Source: Oceanospirillaceae bacterium UBA7410 (lineage in GTDB: Bacteria; Pseudomonadota; Gammaproteobacteria; Pseudomonadales; Balneatricaceae). From it: a stretch of DNA of 14,516 nucleotides. Positions 1 to 7,866 of this stretch are shown one piece after another. Within the stretch, counting starts at the first letter, position 1. The number at the start of each line of letters is the position of its first letter. The notes under the pieces are model-generated. The model did not search any database. It was not told the origin of the DNA and saw only the letters and a program-made list of their open reading frames with translations. The position numbers and the translations under genes are program-made. The DNA lies in NCBI GenBank assembly GCA_002470565.1, contig DKMQ01000063.1, positions 1 to 14,516 of the forward strand, in the 5' to 3' direction.

Positions 1-2
1 AT

Positions 3-416
3 AGCGCCACTTTAGACTCAACGGCACTGTGTGTTTATAAACTAAGTCACAAGGTGGTTTATGCTCAAGTGGACTATATGCTGGCGGAGCAGCCGCCCAA
101 TGTCGAGCTATTATCCATTACTGTAAAAAAGGTGTGCCGTGAAGAGTCCGCCTATGCCCATGTGTTTGAACAAATGGCAGTGCGCTATGCTGCATTGGTG
201 GGAGATGCAGGTATATCCCCACAAATTATTTTGTATTACGTGAGTAACGTGGTCATTTCTTTGCTTGTTTTAAATAGAAAAAATAGCTATCTGTCGGCAG
301 AAATTCTTATAAAAATCATTCAACGGTTCAATTTTAGAGATGCTGTTTTGCGAGCAGGCGTAGAAGTGATTGCCGAAGAAGTGCTGCGTCGTTGTTTTTT
401 GACGCTTTATCGGTAA
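3..416 (+). CDS. Hypothetical protein, C-terminal fragment (5' end outside window)
   Basis: An open frame runs from the first complete codon of the window to a TAA at 414-416, about 137 residues, with no stop upstream, so the gene probably begins before the window. An internal GTG at 54 is in frame but has no convincing ribosome binding site, and the reading continues sensibly before it. The product looks largely alpha-helical with no clear membrane segment; one hydrophobic stretch (around ISLLVLN) is short. The overall pattern could fit the ligand-binding half of a TetR-like regulator, but no diagnostic motif such as a helix-turn-helix is visible in the part present, so no function is assigned. 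The next gene on the same strand, beyond the insertion sequence, shows no obvious link to it. Confidence 0.5.
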   Translation, partial: SATLDSTALCVYKLSHKVVYAQVDYMLAEQPPNVELLSITVKKVCREESAYAHVFEQMAVRYAALVGDAGISPQIILYYVSNVVISLLVLNRKNSYLSAEILIKIIQRFNFRDAVLRAGVEVIAEEVLRRCFLTLYR

Positions 417-430
417 GTTGGATACTGGTT

Positions 431-450
431 GCGCTTAGTCAACTAGGCGC
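431..450 (+). terminator. Weak candidate terminator hairpin after the partial CDS
   Basis: An 8-bp stem (GCGCTTAG / CTAGGCGC, one G-U pair) with a TCAA loop begins 15 bases after the stop codon of the partial gene. The following bases are T-rich but not a clean T run (TTATATAG), so termination is plausible rather than sure. The rest of 451-511 shows nothing recognisable. Confidence 0.3.
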
Positions 451-511
451 TTATATAGCCTTATATTAAGCTAGACAAGCACTGTATGTAGTGTGACTCC
501 AAAACATCGAC

Positions 512-518
512 TACTAAA
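512..518. repeat. Target site duplication, left copy (TACTAAA)
   Basis: TACTAAA lies directly outside the left inverted repeat and recurs directly outside the right one at 2157-2163. The bases further out differ (C before the left copy, G after the right), which fixes the duplication at 7 bp and hence the ends of the element. Confidence 0.85.
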
Positions 519-539
519 CTCAAGTTTCGGGGTTCAAAA
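519..539. repeat. IS left terminal inverted repeat
   Basis: The repeat begins CTCAAGTTTCGG and pairs with the right end at 2136-2156 with a single mismatch at the 13th base (G here, A in the reverse complement of the right end). Confidence 0.92.
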
Positions 540-593
540 TGCACAGAAAAATACCAATAACATTTTGATTTAAAAGGAGTTGATGCCTCATTG

Positions 594-602
594 TGGTAAA
601 AT
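594..602 (+). promoter_or_regulatory. Candidate extended -10 promoter of the transposase
   Basis: TGGTAAAAT matches an extended -10 element (TGnTATAAT) with one difference. It lies inside the left end of the insertion sequence, 42 bases before the transposase start. No good -35 is found at the normal spacing, as is common for extended -10 promoters. A purine-rich AAGAGA 7-8 bases before the ATG could act as a weak ribosome binding site. Confidence 0.4.
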
Positions 603-644
603 AGTTGTTAACTAGACAACGTAAAAAACCACAAGAGACATCAA

Positions 645-2110
645 ATGAATGCTGTCACAAAAACTTTACCCTTACCACCCTTAACGTCTGATTTACTGAG
701 CCAGATAGACCGTAAAATTGACAACACGTTCAGCACCACATGGAAAAGTATTGGGTTTAACAACTTGTCACGTCAAGCTAAGTTTTCTAAACGCTCCGGG
801 ACGCCAGTGGGTGACGTCACCTACCTCTTAATGCTTTGGGTTTGGCTAAAAGTTGACTCTGTTGCCATGTTTTCAAAGGATGCTTTATTGAGCTTTTCAG
901 CGGCAAAGAAGGATGCTTTGTATGATCTGCTTAATCGAGAAGATCTAGATTGGCGAAAGCTAGAACGATTGCCGGCTAAAAAAGTGCTTAATGCCAACGG
1001 TAAAAATCAACTCAGCGCCTTTGTCATTGATGACACCGTAAAAACAAGGCGGGGTAAAAAGATGCCGGGCGCTTCCAGTCATTTCGATCACTTAACCGCT
1101 CGCTGTGTGATGGGCCAGCAGGTTGTAACCCTTGGTCTCGCTAATGATGAGCAGTTTGTTCCCATTAATAATGAACTATTCATCAGCCAGACTAAGCAAC
1201 AAGCCGTCGGCTACTTATTCAATGACGGCCGTAGCATTGCGGCCAAACGCTACCAACAATCAAAGCAACAAACTAAGCCGCAAATGGTCTGTGACATGGT
1301 GGCGAGAGCAATTCGTGGTGGTATTAATGCGGATTACTTTTTAGCCGATGCATGGTTTGCGACTAAACCTATTCTTAGAATGACGATCACCCACTCGCTT
1401 GTGGCCATTGTTAGAATAAAATAAAGTATCGCCTAACGATGAACGGCATGACTCACTTACTGTGTGCCCAAGAGTTATACAAGCAACATGTCAAAGGCCA
1501 CTGGCAAGCGCTTAATAATGTGCCTTATCAAATTAAATCCATTGTAGTTAAGCTAAACCTCACCAGTTCAAATAAAGAGACCGCGCAATGGGTCAAAGTT
1601 AAGCTGCTCTTTGTTCGCTCAGTCAATGAAGCCACGCAACAAGCGAGCAAACACGATTGGGCGCTATTTTTAACCACAAATAGTCAGCTTGAAGATGAAA
1701 AAATACTAGAGGTCTATGCACTGCGCTGGGGGATTGAAGTTTACTTCAAGGAAGCCAAGCAGACACTCGGTTTTTTAAAAGAGCAAAGCCGCCACTACAG
1801 TGCTTACATTGCATCCATACTCCTAACAAGCCTCAGGTTTTGCGTGCTATTGTTGGCCAAGCAAGAAGCAGGCGCGGCAAGGCTTAGTGAGGCCAGGAAT
1901 GATTTTTAAGAGAGTTTAAGCGGCCTGAATTTTGCCAGTAAATTGTGGGTCTTATTCAAAGCGCTAATTGCCGGTGCATTAACTCAAATGGCCAGTTTAA
2001 CAAGTACTGAAAAAGATGACGTACTGAGTAAAATTGACCAAACGGTCATTGATTTTTACGCAGTCCTGCAAATGGATAGTTTCACCTTACGCCAAGAGGC
2101 CCTAGAATGA
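645..2110 (+). pseudogene. IS4-family transposase, broken by a frameshift and a stop codon
   Basis: The first part (645-1424, 259 codons) carries the N-terminal DNA-binding region and two catalytic aspartates: D129 or D130 in VIDDTVKTRRGKK and D235 in YFLADAWF. It stops at TAA 1422-1424. Homologous reading resumes in the -1 frame from about 1424 (KYRLTMNG) and contains the YREK signature, with Y at 1715, R at 1724, catalytic E at 1736 and K at 1757. That frame meets an in-frame TAA at 1907-1909, after which the same frame continues as ESLSGLNFASKLW to the natural stop TGA at 2108-2110. The reconstituted protein would be about 487 residues, a normal full length for the family. The frameshift falls in an A-rich tract (AGAATAAAATAAAG), typical of a small deletion by slippage. 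Two independent lesions argue for decay rather than programmed frameshifting. Confidence 0.9.
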
Positions 2111-2135
2111 GAAAATATCCACCTTTATTGGTTGG

Positions 2136-2156
2136 TTTTGAACTCCGAAACTTGAG
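2136..2156. repeat. IS right terminal inverted repeat
   Basis: It ends CCGAAACTTGAG and is the reverse complement of the left end at 20 of 21 positions. It begins 25 bases after the transposase stop codon. Confidence 0.92.
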
Positions 2157-2163
2157 TACTAAA
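2157..2163. repeat. Target site duplication, right copy (TACTAAA)
   Basis: This is a direct copy of 512-518, immediately outside the right inverted repeat, generated by the insertion. Confidence 0.85.
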
Positions 2164-2275
2164 GATTAAATGCCTAATATCTATGCTAATTTTTACTCAA
2201 TCGGATTTAAGTATTCTTATCCAATAGGGTAAAATAGCGGTTTTAACCTTACCTGTTTTAAATAGGCATTTTTCA

Positions 2276-2470
2276 ATGGAAAGTAAAAAGCGCAGTATTT
2301 TAAAAGCTACCACCTGGCGAGTCACAGCCACTTGCACAACAACATTAATAGCATTCTTGATCACAGGTAATATAGAGTCTGCATTATCTATTGGCTTTGT
2401 TGAGTTTTTTGTAAAATTTGTCATCTATTATTATCATGAACGCCTATGGACAAAAATCAAACTAAATTAA
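2276..2470 (+). CDS. DUF2061 small membrane protein
   Basis: This 64-residue protein has a basic N-terminus (MESKKRSILKATTWR), a hydrophobic segment at about residues 16-31 ending in ITG, the conserved-looking stretch ALSIGFVEFFVKF at about 37-49, and the ending YYYHERLW. That order is characteristic of DUF2061, a family of small two-helix inner-membrane proteins of unknown biochemical role. From memory, members often lie in sulfate-assimilation clusters with cysC, cysD or cysN; here cysD and cysN are about 8-10 kb away, so the link is only suggestive. A TAGG 8-10 bases before the ATG is a modest ribosome binding site, and TAAAAT at 2230-2235 is a possible -10. The insertion sequence lies just upstream. 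No terminator is evident after the stop. Confidence 0.85.
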   Translation: MESKKRSILKATTWRVTATCTTTLIAFLITGNIESALSIGFVEFFVKFVIYYYHERLWTKIKLN

Positions 2471-2572
2471 AAAGCCTGCAGATTTTCAGTAATCAATACT
2501 AGGCTTAAAGCGTTACACATCATTATAATCGTAATAGAAAATAACCCAATAAGTCGAATATATCCTATTTTT

Positions 2573-2607
2573 TGTCGTTTTGTGTTCAAAAACGACACAA
2601 GGTGTCG
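2573..2607. promoter_or_regulatory. Overlapping TGTCG palindromes upstream of the sox operon (candidate operator)
   Basis: TGTCGTTTT (2573-2581) and AAAACGACA (2589-2597) form a perfect 9-bp inverted repeat with a 7-base spacer. CGACAC (2593-2598) then pairs with GTGTCG (2602-2607) across 3 bases, so the middle CGACA is shared by two palindromes. The cluster ends 16 bases before a TATAGT box at 2624-2629, so it covers the expected -35 and upstream positions, which suits activator binding. In Pseudomonas, sox genes are activated by the AraC-family regulators GbdR and SouR; whether such a protein binds here is inference. Confidence 0.5.
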
Positions 2608-2623
2608 ATTTATCCTTCTACCC

Positions 2624-2629
2624 TATAGT
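2624..2629 (+). promoter_or_regulatory. Candidate -10 box of the sox operon
   Basis: TATAGT matches the sigma-70 -10 consensus at five of six positions. The 17-bp-spaced -35 position (2601-2606, GGTGTC) has no consensus but lies in the palindrome cluster, as expected for an activator-dependent promoter. This would give a leader of roughly 100 bases. TATAGC at 2700-2705 is a less convincing alternative with a much shorter leader. Confidence 0.35.
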
Positions 2630-2739
2630 CCAATTATTTTACTTTTTGAACTCTAGATAAACATCCCACTCTAAGTGGTGGTGAATTAAATTTTTGCATT
2701 ATAGCTACTGTGGCTAAAACAATAATAGCGGAGGCAAAT

Positions 2740-3996
2740 ATGGGCCAATATAACGCCCTAAACATCGCTTGGAACGCACTGCGAGGCCATAAAAACTGGC
2801 AGCGAGCATGGCGAGATCCAGAGCCAAAATCCACTTATGACGTCATTATTATTGGGGGTGGCGGCCATGGGCTAGCCACGGCTTATTATCTAGCAAAAAA
2901 TCATGGTATTACCAATGTAGCTGTCCTTGAAAAAGGCTGGATAGGCGGTGGTAACGTAGGTAGAAATACTACTATAGTGCGCTCTAACTATTTGTTAGAT
3001 GGCAATGCACCCTTTTATGAGCATGGCATGAACTTGTGGCGTGAAATGGCCCAAGACTTAAACTATAACGTAATGTTTTCGCCCCGTGGTGTGATGAACA
3101 TTGCTCACAGTAAATCTCAATACGATACCTTTGCTCGCCGCGCCAACACCATGCGTTTAAATGGCATAAAGTCTGAGCTACTCAGTCGCGAAGAAGTGCT
3201 TGCACGCGAGCCTATTATAGATGGCAGTGCCGATACACGTTTTCCAGTTTGGGGTGGTATTTTACAACCAGATGCTGGCAATGCTCGACACGATGCTGTG
3301 GCTTGGGGTTATGCCCGTGCAGCTGATCAGTTGGGCGTGGATATTATTCAAAACTGTGAAGTGATTGATTTTATTAAGCATGGTGAACGCATTATTGGTG
3401 TAAAAACTAATCGCGGCGACATTCATGCAGAAAAGGTAGGTATGGCTGTTGCTGGTAGCTCTAGTCGTTTAGCAGAAAAGCTAGACCTGCACCTACCTAT
3501 CGAAAGTCATGTGTTACAAGCCTTTGTAACGGAGCCATACAAGCCATTAATTAAAGGTGTTGTTACCTTTGGTGCGGGCCACTTTTATGTGTCCCAATCA
3601 GACAAAGGTGGCGTAGTATTTGGTGGTGACATCGATGGTTACAACACTTACGCACAACGAGGCAATTTGCCCGTATTTGAAGATGTGATTGCCGGTGGTT
3701 TAACCATGATGCCTTGTTTGTCTCGTCTTAAACTACTGCGTAACTGGGGTGGTGTAATGGATATGTCAATGGATGGCTCGCCCATTATTGATGTAGGCCC
3801 CATTGATGGTTTATACCTCAACACAGGCTGGTGCTATGGTGGCTTTAAGGCTACACCTGCTTCTGGTTATTGTTTTGCACACACCATTGCCAATGACCAA
3901 GCCCACGAACTTAACAAAGCTTATACCTTAGATCGTTTTGCTAAAGGCTACACGATTGATGAAAAGGGTATGGGTCCATATCCAAAGGCGCACTAA
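2740..3996 (+). CDS. soxB: Sarcosine oxidase subunit beta
   Basis: This is the flavin-carrying subunit of heterotetrameric sarcosine oxidase, a cytoplasmic enzyme that oxidises sarcosine to glycine, peroxide and a methylene group passed to tetrahydrofolate. The 418-residue product opens with the family-typical region ENW/KNWQRAWRDPEPK, then the Rossmann motif GGGGHG at residues 39-44, with E64 ending the second strand (VLEKG), which fixes FAD. H184 in NARHDAVAWG corresponds by position and context to the histidine that carries covalent FMN in studied homologues. The ATG at 2740 is chosen over an in-frame GTG at 2710 because GGAGG (2730-2734) stands 5 bases before it and the length then fits the usual 405-420 residues. 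soxD starts 2 bases after its stop codon. Confidence 0.96.
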   Translation: MGQYNALNIAWNALRGHKNWQRAWRDPEPKSTYDVIIIGGGGHGLATAYYLAKNHGITNVAVLEKGWIGGGNVGRNTTIVRSNYLLDGNAPFYEHGMNLWREMAQDLNYNVMFSPRGVMNIAHSKSQYDTFARRANTMRLNGIKSELLSREEVLAREPIIDGSADTRFPVWGGILQPDAGNARHDAVAWGYARAADQLGVDIIQNCEVIDFIKHGERIIGVKTNRGDIHAEKVGMAVAGSSSRLAEKLDLHLPIESHVLQAFVTEPYKPLIKGVVTFGAGHFYVSQSDKGGVVFGGDIDGYNTYAQRGNLPVFEDVIAGGLTMMPCLSRLKLLRNWGGVMDMSMDGSPIIDVGPIDGLYLNTGWCYGGFKATPASGYCFAHTIANDQAHELNKAYTLDRFAKGYTIDEKGMGPYPKAH

Positions 3997-3998
3997 TC

Positions 3999-4271
3999 AT
4001 GATGAGAATTAATTGCCCTTATTGTGGCGAACGTGAACACAGCGAATTTACTTACGGTGAGGATGCTACTCGCACTACCCCTGATAATGACGCACCCATG
4101 GAACAGTGGAACACCTTTGTTTATGAGCGCAGTAACCCTGCCGGTGAACACATCGAATATTGGCATCATGCGTTTGGCTGTCGAGCTTGGTTAAAAGTGC
4201 AGCGCAACACGTTAACGCATGACATTTCTTGGGTGGGTTTGCCCCATGAAAGTCCGGAGGCGCAATCATGA
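3999..4271 (+). CDS. soxD: Sarcosine oxidase subunit delta
   Basis: This 90-residue zinc-binding subunit shows the family hallmarks: an N-terminal CPYCG (C6, C9) and a later HHAFGC (H57, C61). These match the three Cys and one His that bind zinc in the crystallised enzyme. The usual length is 85-100 residues. There are two tandem ATG codons (3999 and 4002); either could start, with no effect beyond one residue. The gene begins 2 bases after soxB, and its TGA overlaps the soxA ATG, so translational coupling with the large subunit is likely. The subunit has no catalytic role of its own in known enzymes and stabilises the complex. Confidence 0.95.
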   Translation: MMRINCPYCGEREHSEFTYGEDATRTTPDNDAPMEQWNTFVYERSNPAGEHIEYWHHAFGCRAWLKVQRNTLTHDISWVGLPHESPEAQS

Positions 4272-7237
4272 GCGGATTTAGACACGGGCAAGGCCGTTTA
4301 GGCGATGCCACACTTAATTTTACTTTTGATGGAAAACCTATGCTTGGTCGCGCAGGCGATACAGTTGCTTCGGCCCTGTTAGCTAATGGTGTAGAAGTGG
4401 TAGGCCGCAGTTTTAAATATCACCGCCCACGTGGTGTGACTTCTAGTGGCCCAGAAGAGACTGGTGCATTGGTGACTATTGGGGCAGGTGGCAAAGCTGA
4501 CCCAAATGCTCGAGCGACTATGGAACCTGTCACCCAAGGCTTAGAAGTATTTTCTCAAAACTGCTTTCCGTCACCCAAGTTTGACTTAATGTCGATCAAC
4601 GGTCTTGCGGGTGCTGTTCTACCAGGTTCGTTGTTTTCAGCAGGTTTTTATTACAAAACCTTCATGTGGCCAGCAGCCCTATGGTACAAGTTTTATGAGC
4701 CTTCTATTCGTGCAGCTGCTGGCATGGGCACGCCACCTAAAGTGGCAGATCCAGATATCTACGACCGCATTCAATCATTTTGTGATGTTGCCGTAGTAGG
4801 TGGTGGCTGCGCAGGTTTGGCGGCGGCTTTGAGTGCCTCTCAAAGTGGTTTGCGGGTGGTGTTGTTTGATGAGCATAACGATCTTGGTGGACAGTTACTT
4901 AACGAAGCCAACAATGAAACTAATGCTGACTTAGAGCAGTGGCGCCTAGACACCATTGCAGCGCTTTATGCAGCTGGCAATGTAAAAGTATTAACACGCA
5001 CTGTGTGTTGGGGCCGATTTGATGGCAATATGCTGGCTGCACATCAAAGTGTTGATGGCAAAGTAAGACAAAATTACCACAAGGTGCAAGCCAAAAAAAT
5101 CATCATTGCCGCAGGCTCTATTGAGCGACCACTAGTGTTTGGCAACAACGATAAGCCTAATGTGATGTTGGCTTCTGGTGCACGGCGCATGCTCAACCAT
5201 TACGGTACAGCAACAGGCAAAATGTTAGCGGTATTTACCAATAACGATAGCGCTTACCAAACGGCATTTGACTATGCAGATGCCGGTATTAAAGTGTCTG
5301 CTTTAGTTGATAGTCGCCAATACCCAAGTAAAGCTTTGCTTGATGGTTGTGCCTTGCGAGGCATCAAAGTGCATACCCAAGCTGTAGTGACTCAAGCTAA
5401 AGGTTGGCAAGCAGTGCGCAGTATTGAAATTGCAGACTTAGCCGCCAATGGACAAAGTGTAAGCAATCGCCGCGGCGTTGTTTGTGACGTGCTGGCACAC
5501 TCTGGAGGCTGGACTCCACAAGTTCAAATGGCCTCACATGGAGGCAAACCTCCTGTTTATGACAAAAAAATTGCTGCCTTTGTGGTGGGTGATCAAGCGC
5601 CAGACACCTATTCTGTAGGTGCTGCCGAAGGTGAAAATGGTTTGCTAGCTGGGGTCTCTCAAGCACTAGAGGCTGCCCAAGCCGCCTGTGTTGCATTAGG
5701 TCAACAAGCTGGCCCTGTTATTTTGCCGCCACAAGATCGTGAGGGTGCAACTAATATTGTGCCACTATGGAGTGTGCCTGCTAAAGGTAAGCAATTGGTT
5801 GATATTCAACACGACGTCACAGCAGCTGATGTGATTCAGTCTCATCGAGAAGGCTTTGTCTCGGTAGAGCACCTAAAGCGCTACACCACATTGGGCATGG
5901 CTAATGACCAAGGCCGCACGTCCAACGTCAATGCGTTAGCTATCATGGCTCAATGTCGTGGTATAAGCATTGCTGAAGCAGGCACTACCCGTTTTCGTGC
6001 ACCCATTGCGCCCGTGTCTATGGGTGGCTTTGGTGGCCGTGAAGTAGGTAAATATTTCAAGCCTGTGCGCCGCACGCCCATGCAAGAATGGCATGAAAAT
6101 GCGGGGGCAGTATTTGTGCAAGCAGGCATGTACATGCGCCCACAGTATTACCCACAAGCAGGTGAGACCATTGACGATGCATACGAGCGTGAAACCGCCC
6201 ATGTGCGTCAAAAAGTGGGTATTTGTGACGTGACATCGTTGGGCAAAATTGAAATCGTTGGACCTGATGCCGCTGAATTTCTCGATCGCGTTTATATCAA
6301 CATGTTTAGCACTCTTAAAGTTGGCAAAGCACGTTATGGCGTGATGCTGCGTGAAGATGGCATTGTGTATGACGATGGCACTACGTCTCGATTTGCAGAT
6401 GATCGTTTCTTTATGACCACCACCACCGCAAAAGCGGGACCAGTGATGGCGTATTTGGAAAGGTGCTTAGAGATTGATTGGCCAGAATTAAAAGTGCGCG
6501 TAAGCTCTGTGAGCGAGCGATGGGGAGCAATGGCTGTTGCAGGCCCTAATGCCCGCGCTACTTTAACGGCTGCATTTCCAACGGTAGACTTCAGTAACGA
6601 AGTTTTCCCATTTATGGGTGTAGTACACGCCGAACATAACGGCGCCAAAATGGTGCTCTTACGTATTAGTTTCTCGGGTGAAATGGCCTTTGAAGTGTAT
6701 GCAGAATCAGAGCATGCAACTGACATATGGCAAACCATCATAGATGCTGGCAAGGCTTACGATATTGTGCCTTATGGCTTAGAAACTCTAGGTGCCTTGC
6801 GCATCGAAAAAGGCCACGTGACAGGTGCAGAACTAGATGGACGTGTAACTTTGGGCGACGTACACATGGATGGCATGGCGTCTAAGAAAAAGTGGTTTGT
6901 GGGTAAGAATTTGAAAGACCGAGAGGGCATGGTGCATCCAGATCGCCCACAATTGGTTGGTTTAAAGTCGGTTGACCCACGCATACCTATCTCTACAGGG
7001 TCTATTTTGGTGGTCGATGCTAATGCCAGTGCAGGTGCAGACAAGCAAGGTTGGGTGAGCTCTATGACCTATAGCCCAGAGCTTGGCAACTTTATTGCCC
7101 TGGGCTTTTTAAGAGGTGGTAAAGACCGTATTGGTGAGCGCATTTATGCAGCATATCCAGTAAAGGGTAAAACCGTTGAAGTAGAAGTGGTGAGTAACCA
7201 CTTTGTTGATCCAACTAACGAAAGGGTGAAAGGCTAA
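4268..7237 (+). CDS. soxA: Sarcosine oxidase subunit alpha
   Basis: This is the 989-residue large subunit, slightly longer than the roughly 965 usual. Residues about 10-100 form the ferredoxin-like N-terminal domain (GRAGDTVASALLANG, SFKYHRPRG), which lacks a set of cluster cysteines, as in characterised homologues. A nucleotide-binding fold follows with VVGGGCAGLAAA (G178-G183), the NAD site. From about residue 600 (PMQEWHENAGAVF) to the end lies an aminomethyltransferase (GcvT-like) domain that binds tetrahydrofolate and accepts the methylene group released from sarcosine. GGAGG at 4256-4260 stands 7 bases before the ATG, which overlaps the soxD stop codon by 3 bases (ATGA). The reading frame is uninterrupted. 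Its stop codon overlaps the soxG start by one base. Confidence 0.96.
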   Translation: MSGFRHGQGRLGDATLNFTFDGKPMLGRAGDTVASALLANGVEVVGRSFKYHRPRGVTSSGPEETGALVTIGAGGKADPNARATMEPVTQGLEVFSQNCFPSPKFDLMSINGLAGAVLPGSLFSAGFYYKTFMWPAALWYKFYEPSIRAAAGMGTPPKVADPDIYDRIQSFCDVAVVGGGCAGLAAALSASQSGLRVVLFDEHNDLGGQLLNEANNETNADLEQWRLDTIAALYAAGNVKVLTRTVCWGRFDGNMLAAHQSVDGKVRQNYHKVQAKKIIIAAGSIERPLVFGNNDKPNVMLASGARRMLNHYGTATGKMLAVFTNNDSAYQTAFDYADAGIKVSALVDSRQYPSKALLDGCALRGIKVHTQAVVTQAKGWQAVRSIEIADLAANGQSVSNRRGVVCDVLAHSGGWTPQVQMASHGGKPPVYDKKIAAFVVGDQAPDTYSVGAAEGENGLLAGVSQALEAAQAACVALGQQAGPVILPPQDREGATNIVPLWSVPAKGKQLVDIQHDVTAADVIQSHREGFVSVEHLKRYTTLGMANDQGRTSNVNALAIMAQCRGISIAEAGTTRFRAPIAPVSMGGFGGREVGKYFKPVRRTPMQEWHENAGAVFVQAGMYMRPQYYPQAGETIDDAYERETAHVRQKVGICDVTSLGKIEIVGPDAAEFLDRVYINMFSTLKVGKARYGVMLREDGIVYDDGTTSRFADDRFFMTTTTAKAGPVMAYLERCLEIDWPELKVRVSSVSERWGAMAVAGPNARATLTAAFPTVDFSNEVFPFMGVVHAEHNGAKMVLLRISFSGEMAFEVYAESEHATDIWQTIIDAGKAYDIVPYGLETLGALRIEKGHVTGAELDGRVTLGDVHMDGMASKKKWFVGKNLKDREGMVHPDRPQLVGLKSVDPRIPISTGSILVVDANASAGADKQGWVSSMTYSPELGNFIALGFLRGGKDRIGERIYAAYPVKGKTVEVEVVSNHFVDPTNERVKG

Positions 7238-7761
7238 TGGCTAATGCACTAAATGGGCATTTTGAAATGCCACAAACTTTCGCTGCAGTGAGCATTGATG
7301 TCACTGCCACCAATATGTGGCAACTTGAAGGCTGCGAAAATGTAGATGCTAAAGTGGCGTTCATGGCAGGCATGGCGATACCCGCACAAGGTTTTGTCAC
7401 AGTGCAAGGGAATGAGCGTTTGGTATGGGCAGGGCGAGACCGATATTTTCTCACCACCCATCGCTCAGACCTAACTGATAACGATGGGGTATATGCCACA
7501 GATCAAACTTTTGGTAAAACTCAGTTGTTAATTACTGGTGAAGATGCCCGTGCTTTGTTGTCACGGGGATTACCACTGGACATTGACGAAGGTCAGTTTG
7601 CTATTGGCCAAGTGCAGCACAGCCACATTAACCATATTGGTGTGAGTGTGATTCGTAACCCCAACGTTGATGGCCAACCACAGTTTGAAGTTTGGGTGAT
7701 GCGAGGTTTTGCCAAGTCGTTAATGGACTTTTTAACCCATTCGGCAGCCACCTTGCGCTAA
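7237..7761 (+). CDS. soxG: Sarcosine oxidase subunit gamma
   Basis: This 174-residue subunit closes the operon; the usual family length is 190-210, so it is slightly short. Its sequence is the least conserved of the four, but the position, the one-base TAATG overlap with soxA and stretches such as WAGRDRYFLTT and an acidic GEDARALLSRGLPLDID resemble the family's GcvT-like fold, where a segment of this type precedes a C-terminal FWVMRGFAKSLMDFL-like helix. In known enzymes gamma helps assembly and flavin attachment rather than catalysis. An upstream GAAAGG is a close but short-spaced ribosome binding site, so translation probably depends on coupling to soxA. A strong terminator follows 19 bases after the stop. 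Confidence 0.92.
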   Translation: MANALNGHFEMPQTFAAVSIDVTATNMWQLEGCENVDAKVAFMAGMAIPAQGFVTVQGNERLVWAGRDRYFLTTHRSDLTDNDGVYATDQTFGKTQLLITGEDARALLSRGLPLDIDEGQFAIGQVQHSHINHIGVSVIRNPNVDGQPQFEVWVMRGFAKSLMDFLTHSAATLR

Positions 7762-7779
7762 CAACTTAGTTGTTATTAA

Positions 7780-7814
7780 AGCCAGCAATACGTACTATTG
7801 CTGGCTTCTTCTTT
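7780..7814 (+). terminator. Rho-independent terminator of the sox operon
   Basis: A perfect 11-bp stem (AGCCAGCAATA / TATTGCTGGCT) with loop CGTAC spans 7780-7806 and runs into TTCTTCTTT. A second small AT-rich hairpin (TAACAAC TTA GTTGTTA, 7759-7775) precedes it, overlapping the soxG stop. The aminotransferase downstream is therefore probably transcribed at least partly from its own promoter or by readthrough. Confidence 0.9.
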
Positions 7815-7866
7815 AAGGCCTTGTCATGAGAGCCAAGAATCCACATTTAAAATTTAGGAGGCCTTA

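Larger units (their letters stand above)
519..2156 (+). mobile_element. IS4-family insertion sequence, 1638 bp, defective
   Basis: The element is bounded by 21-bp terminal inverted repeats matching at 20 of 21 positions and flanked by a 7-bp direct repeat. It holds one transposase reading frame on the plus strand with the DDE residues and the YREK signature of the IS4 family. From memory, length near 1.6 kb and a 7-8 bp duplication fit the ISPepr1 group better than IS4 sensu stricto or IS10; this was not checked against ISfinder. The intact duplication and repeats show simple insertion with no later rearrangement. The transposase is disrupted twice, so this copy is probably not autonomous, although the ends could still be moved by an intact relative elsewhere. 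It sits between the partial gene on the left and the DUF2061 gene and interrupts neither visible frame. Confidence 0.93.

Noticed and set aside
1132..1344. 70-codon open frame inside the transposase
   Set aside because: It is out of frame with the catalytic core and has no recognisable product; it is a shadow of the transposase.
2471..2506. AAGCCT / AGGCTT inverted repeat after the DUF2061 gene as a terminator
   Set aside because: The arms are only 6 bp with a loop over 20 bases and no T run follows; this fits chance.
2710..2739. Upstream GTG start for soxB adding 10 residues
   Set aside because: There is no ribosome binding site before GTG 2710, whereas GGAGG lies 5 bases before ATG 2740 and the resulting length fits the family.
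4075..7499. Long antisense open frames opposite soxD, soxA and soxG
   Set aside because: They have no ribosome binding sites or recognisable domains and are mirror frames of strongly conserved genes.
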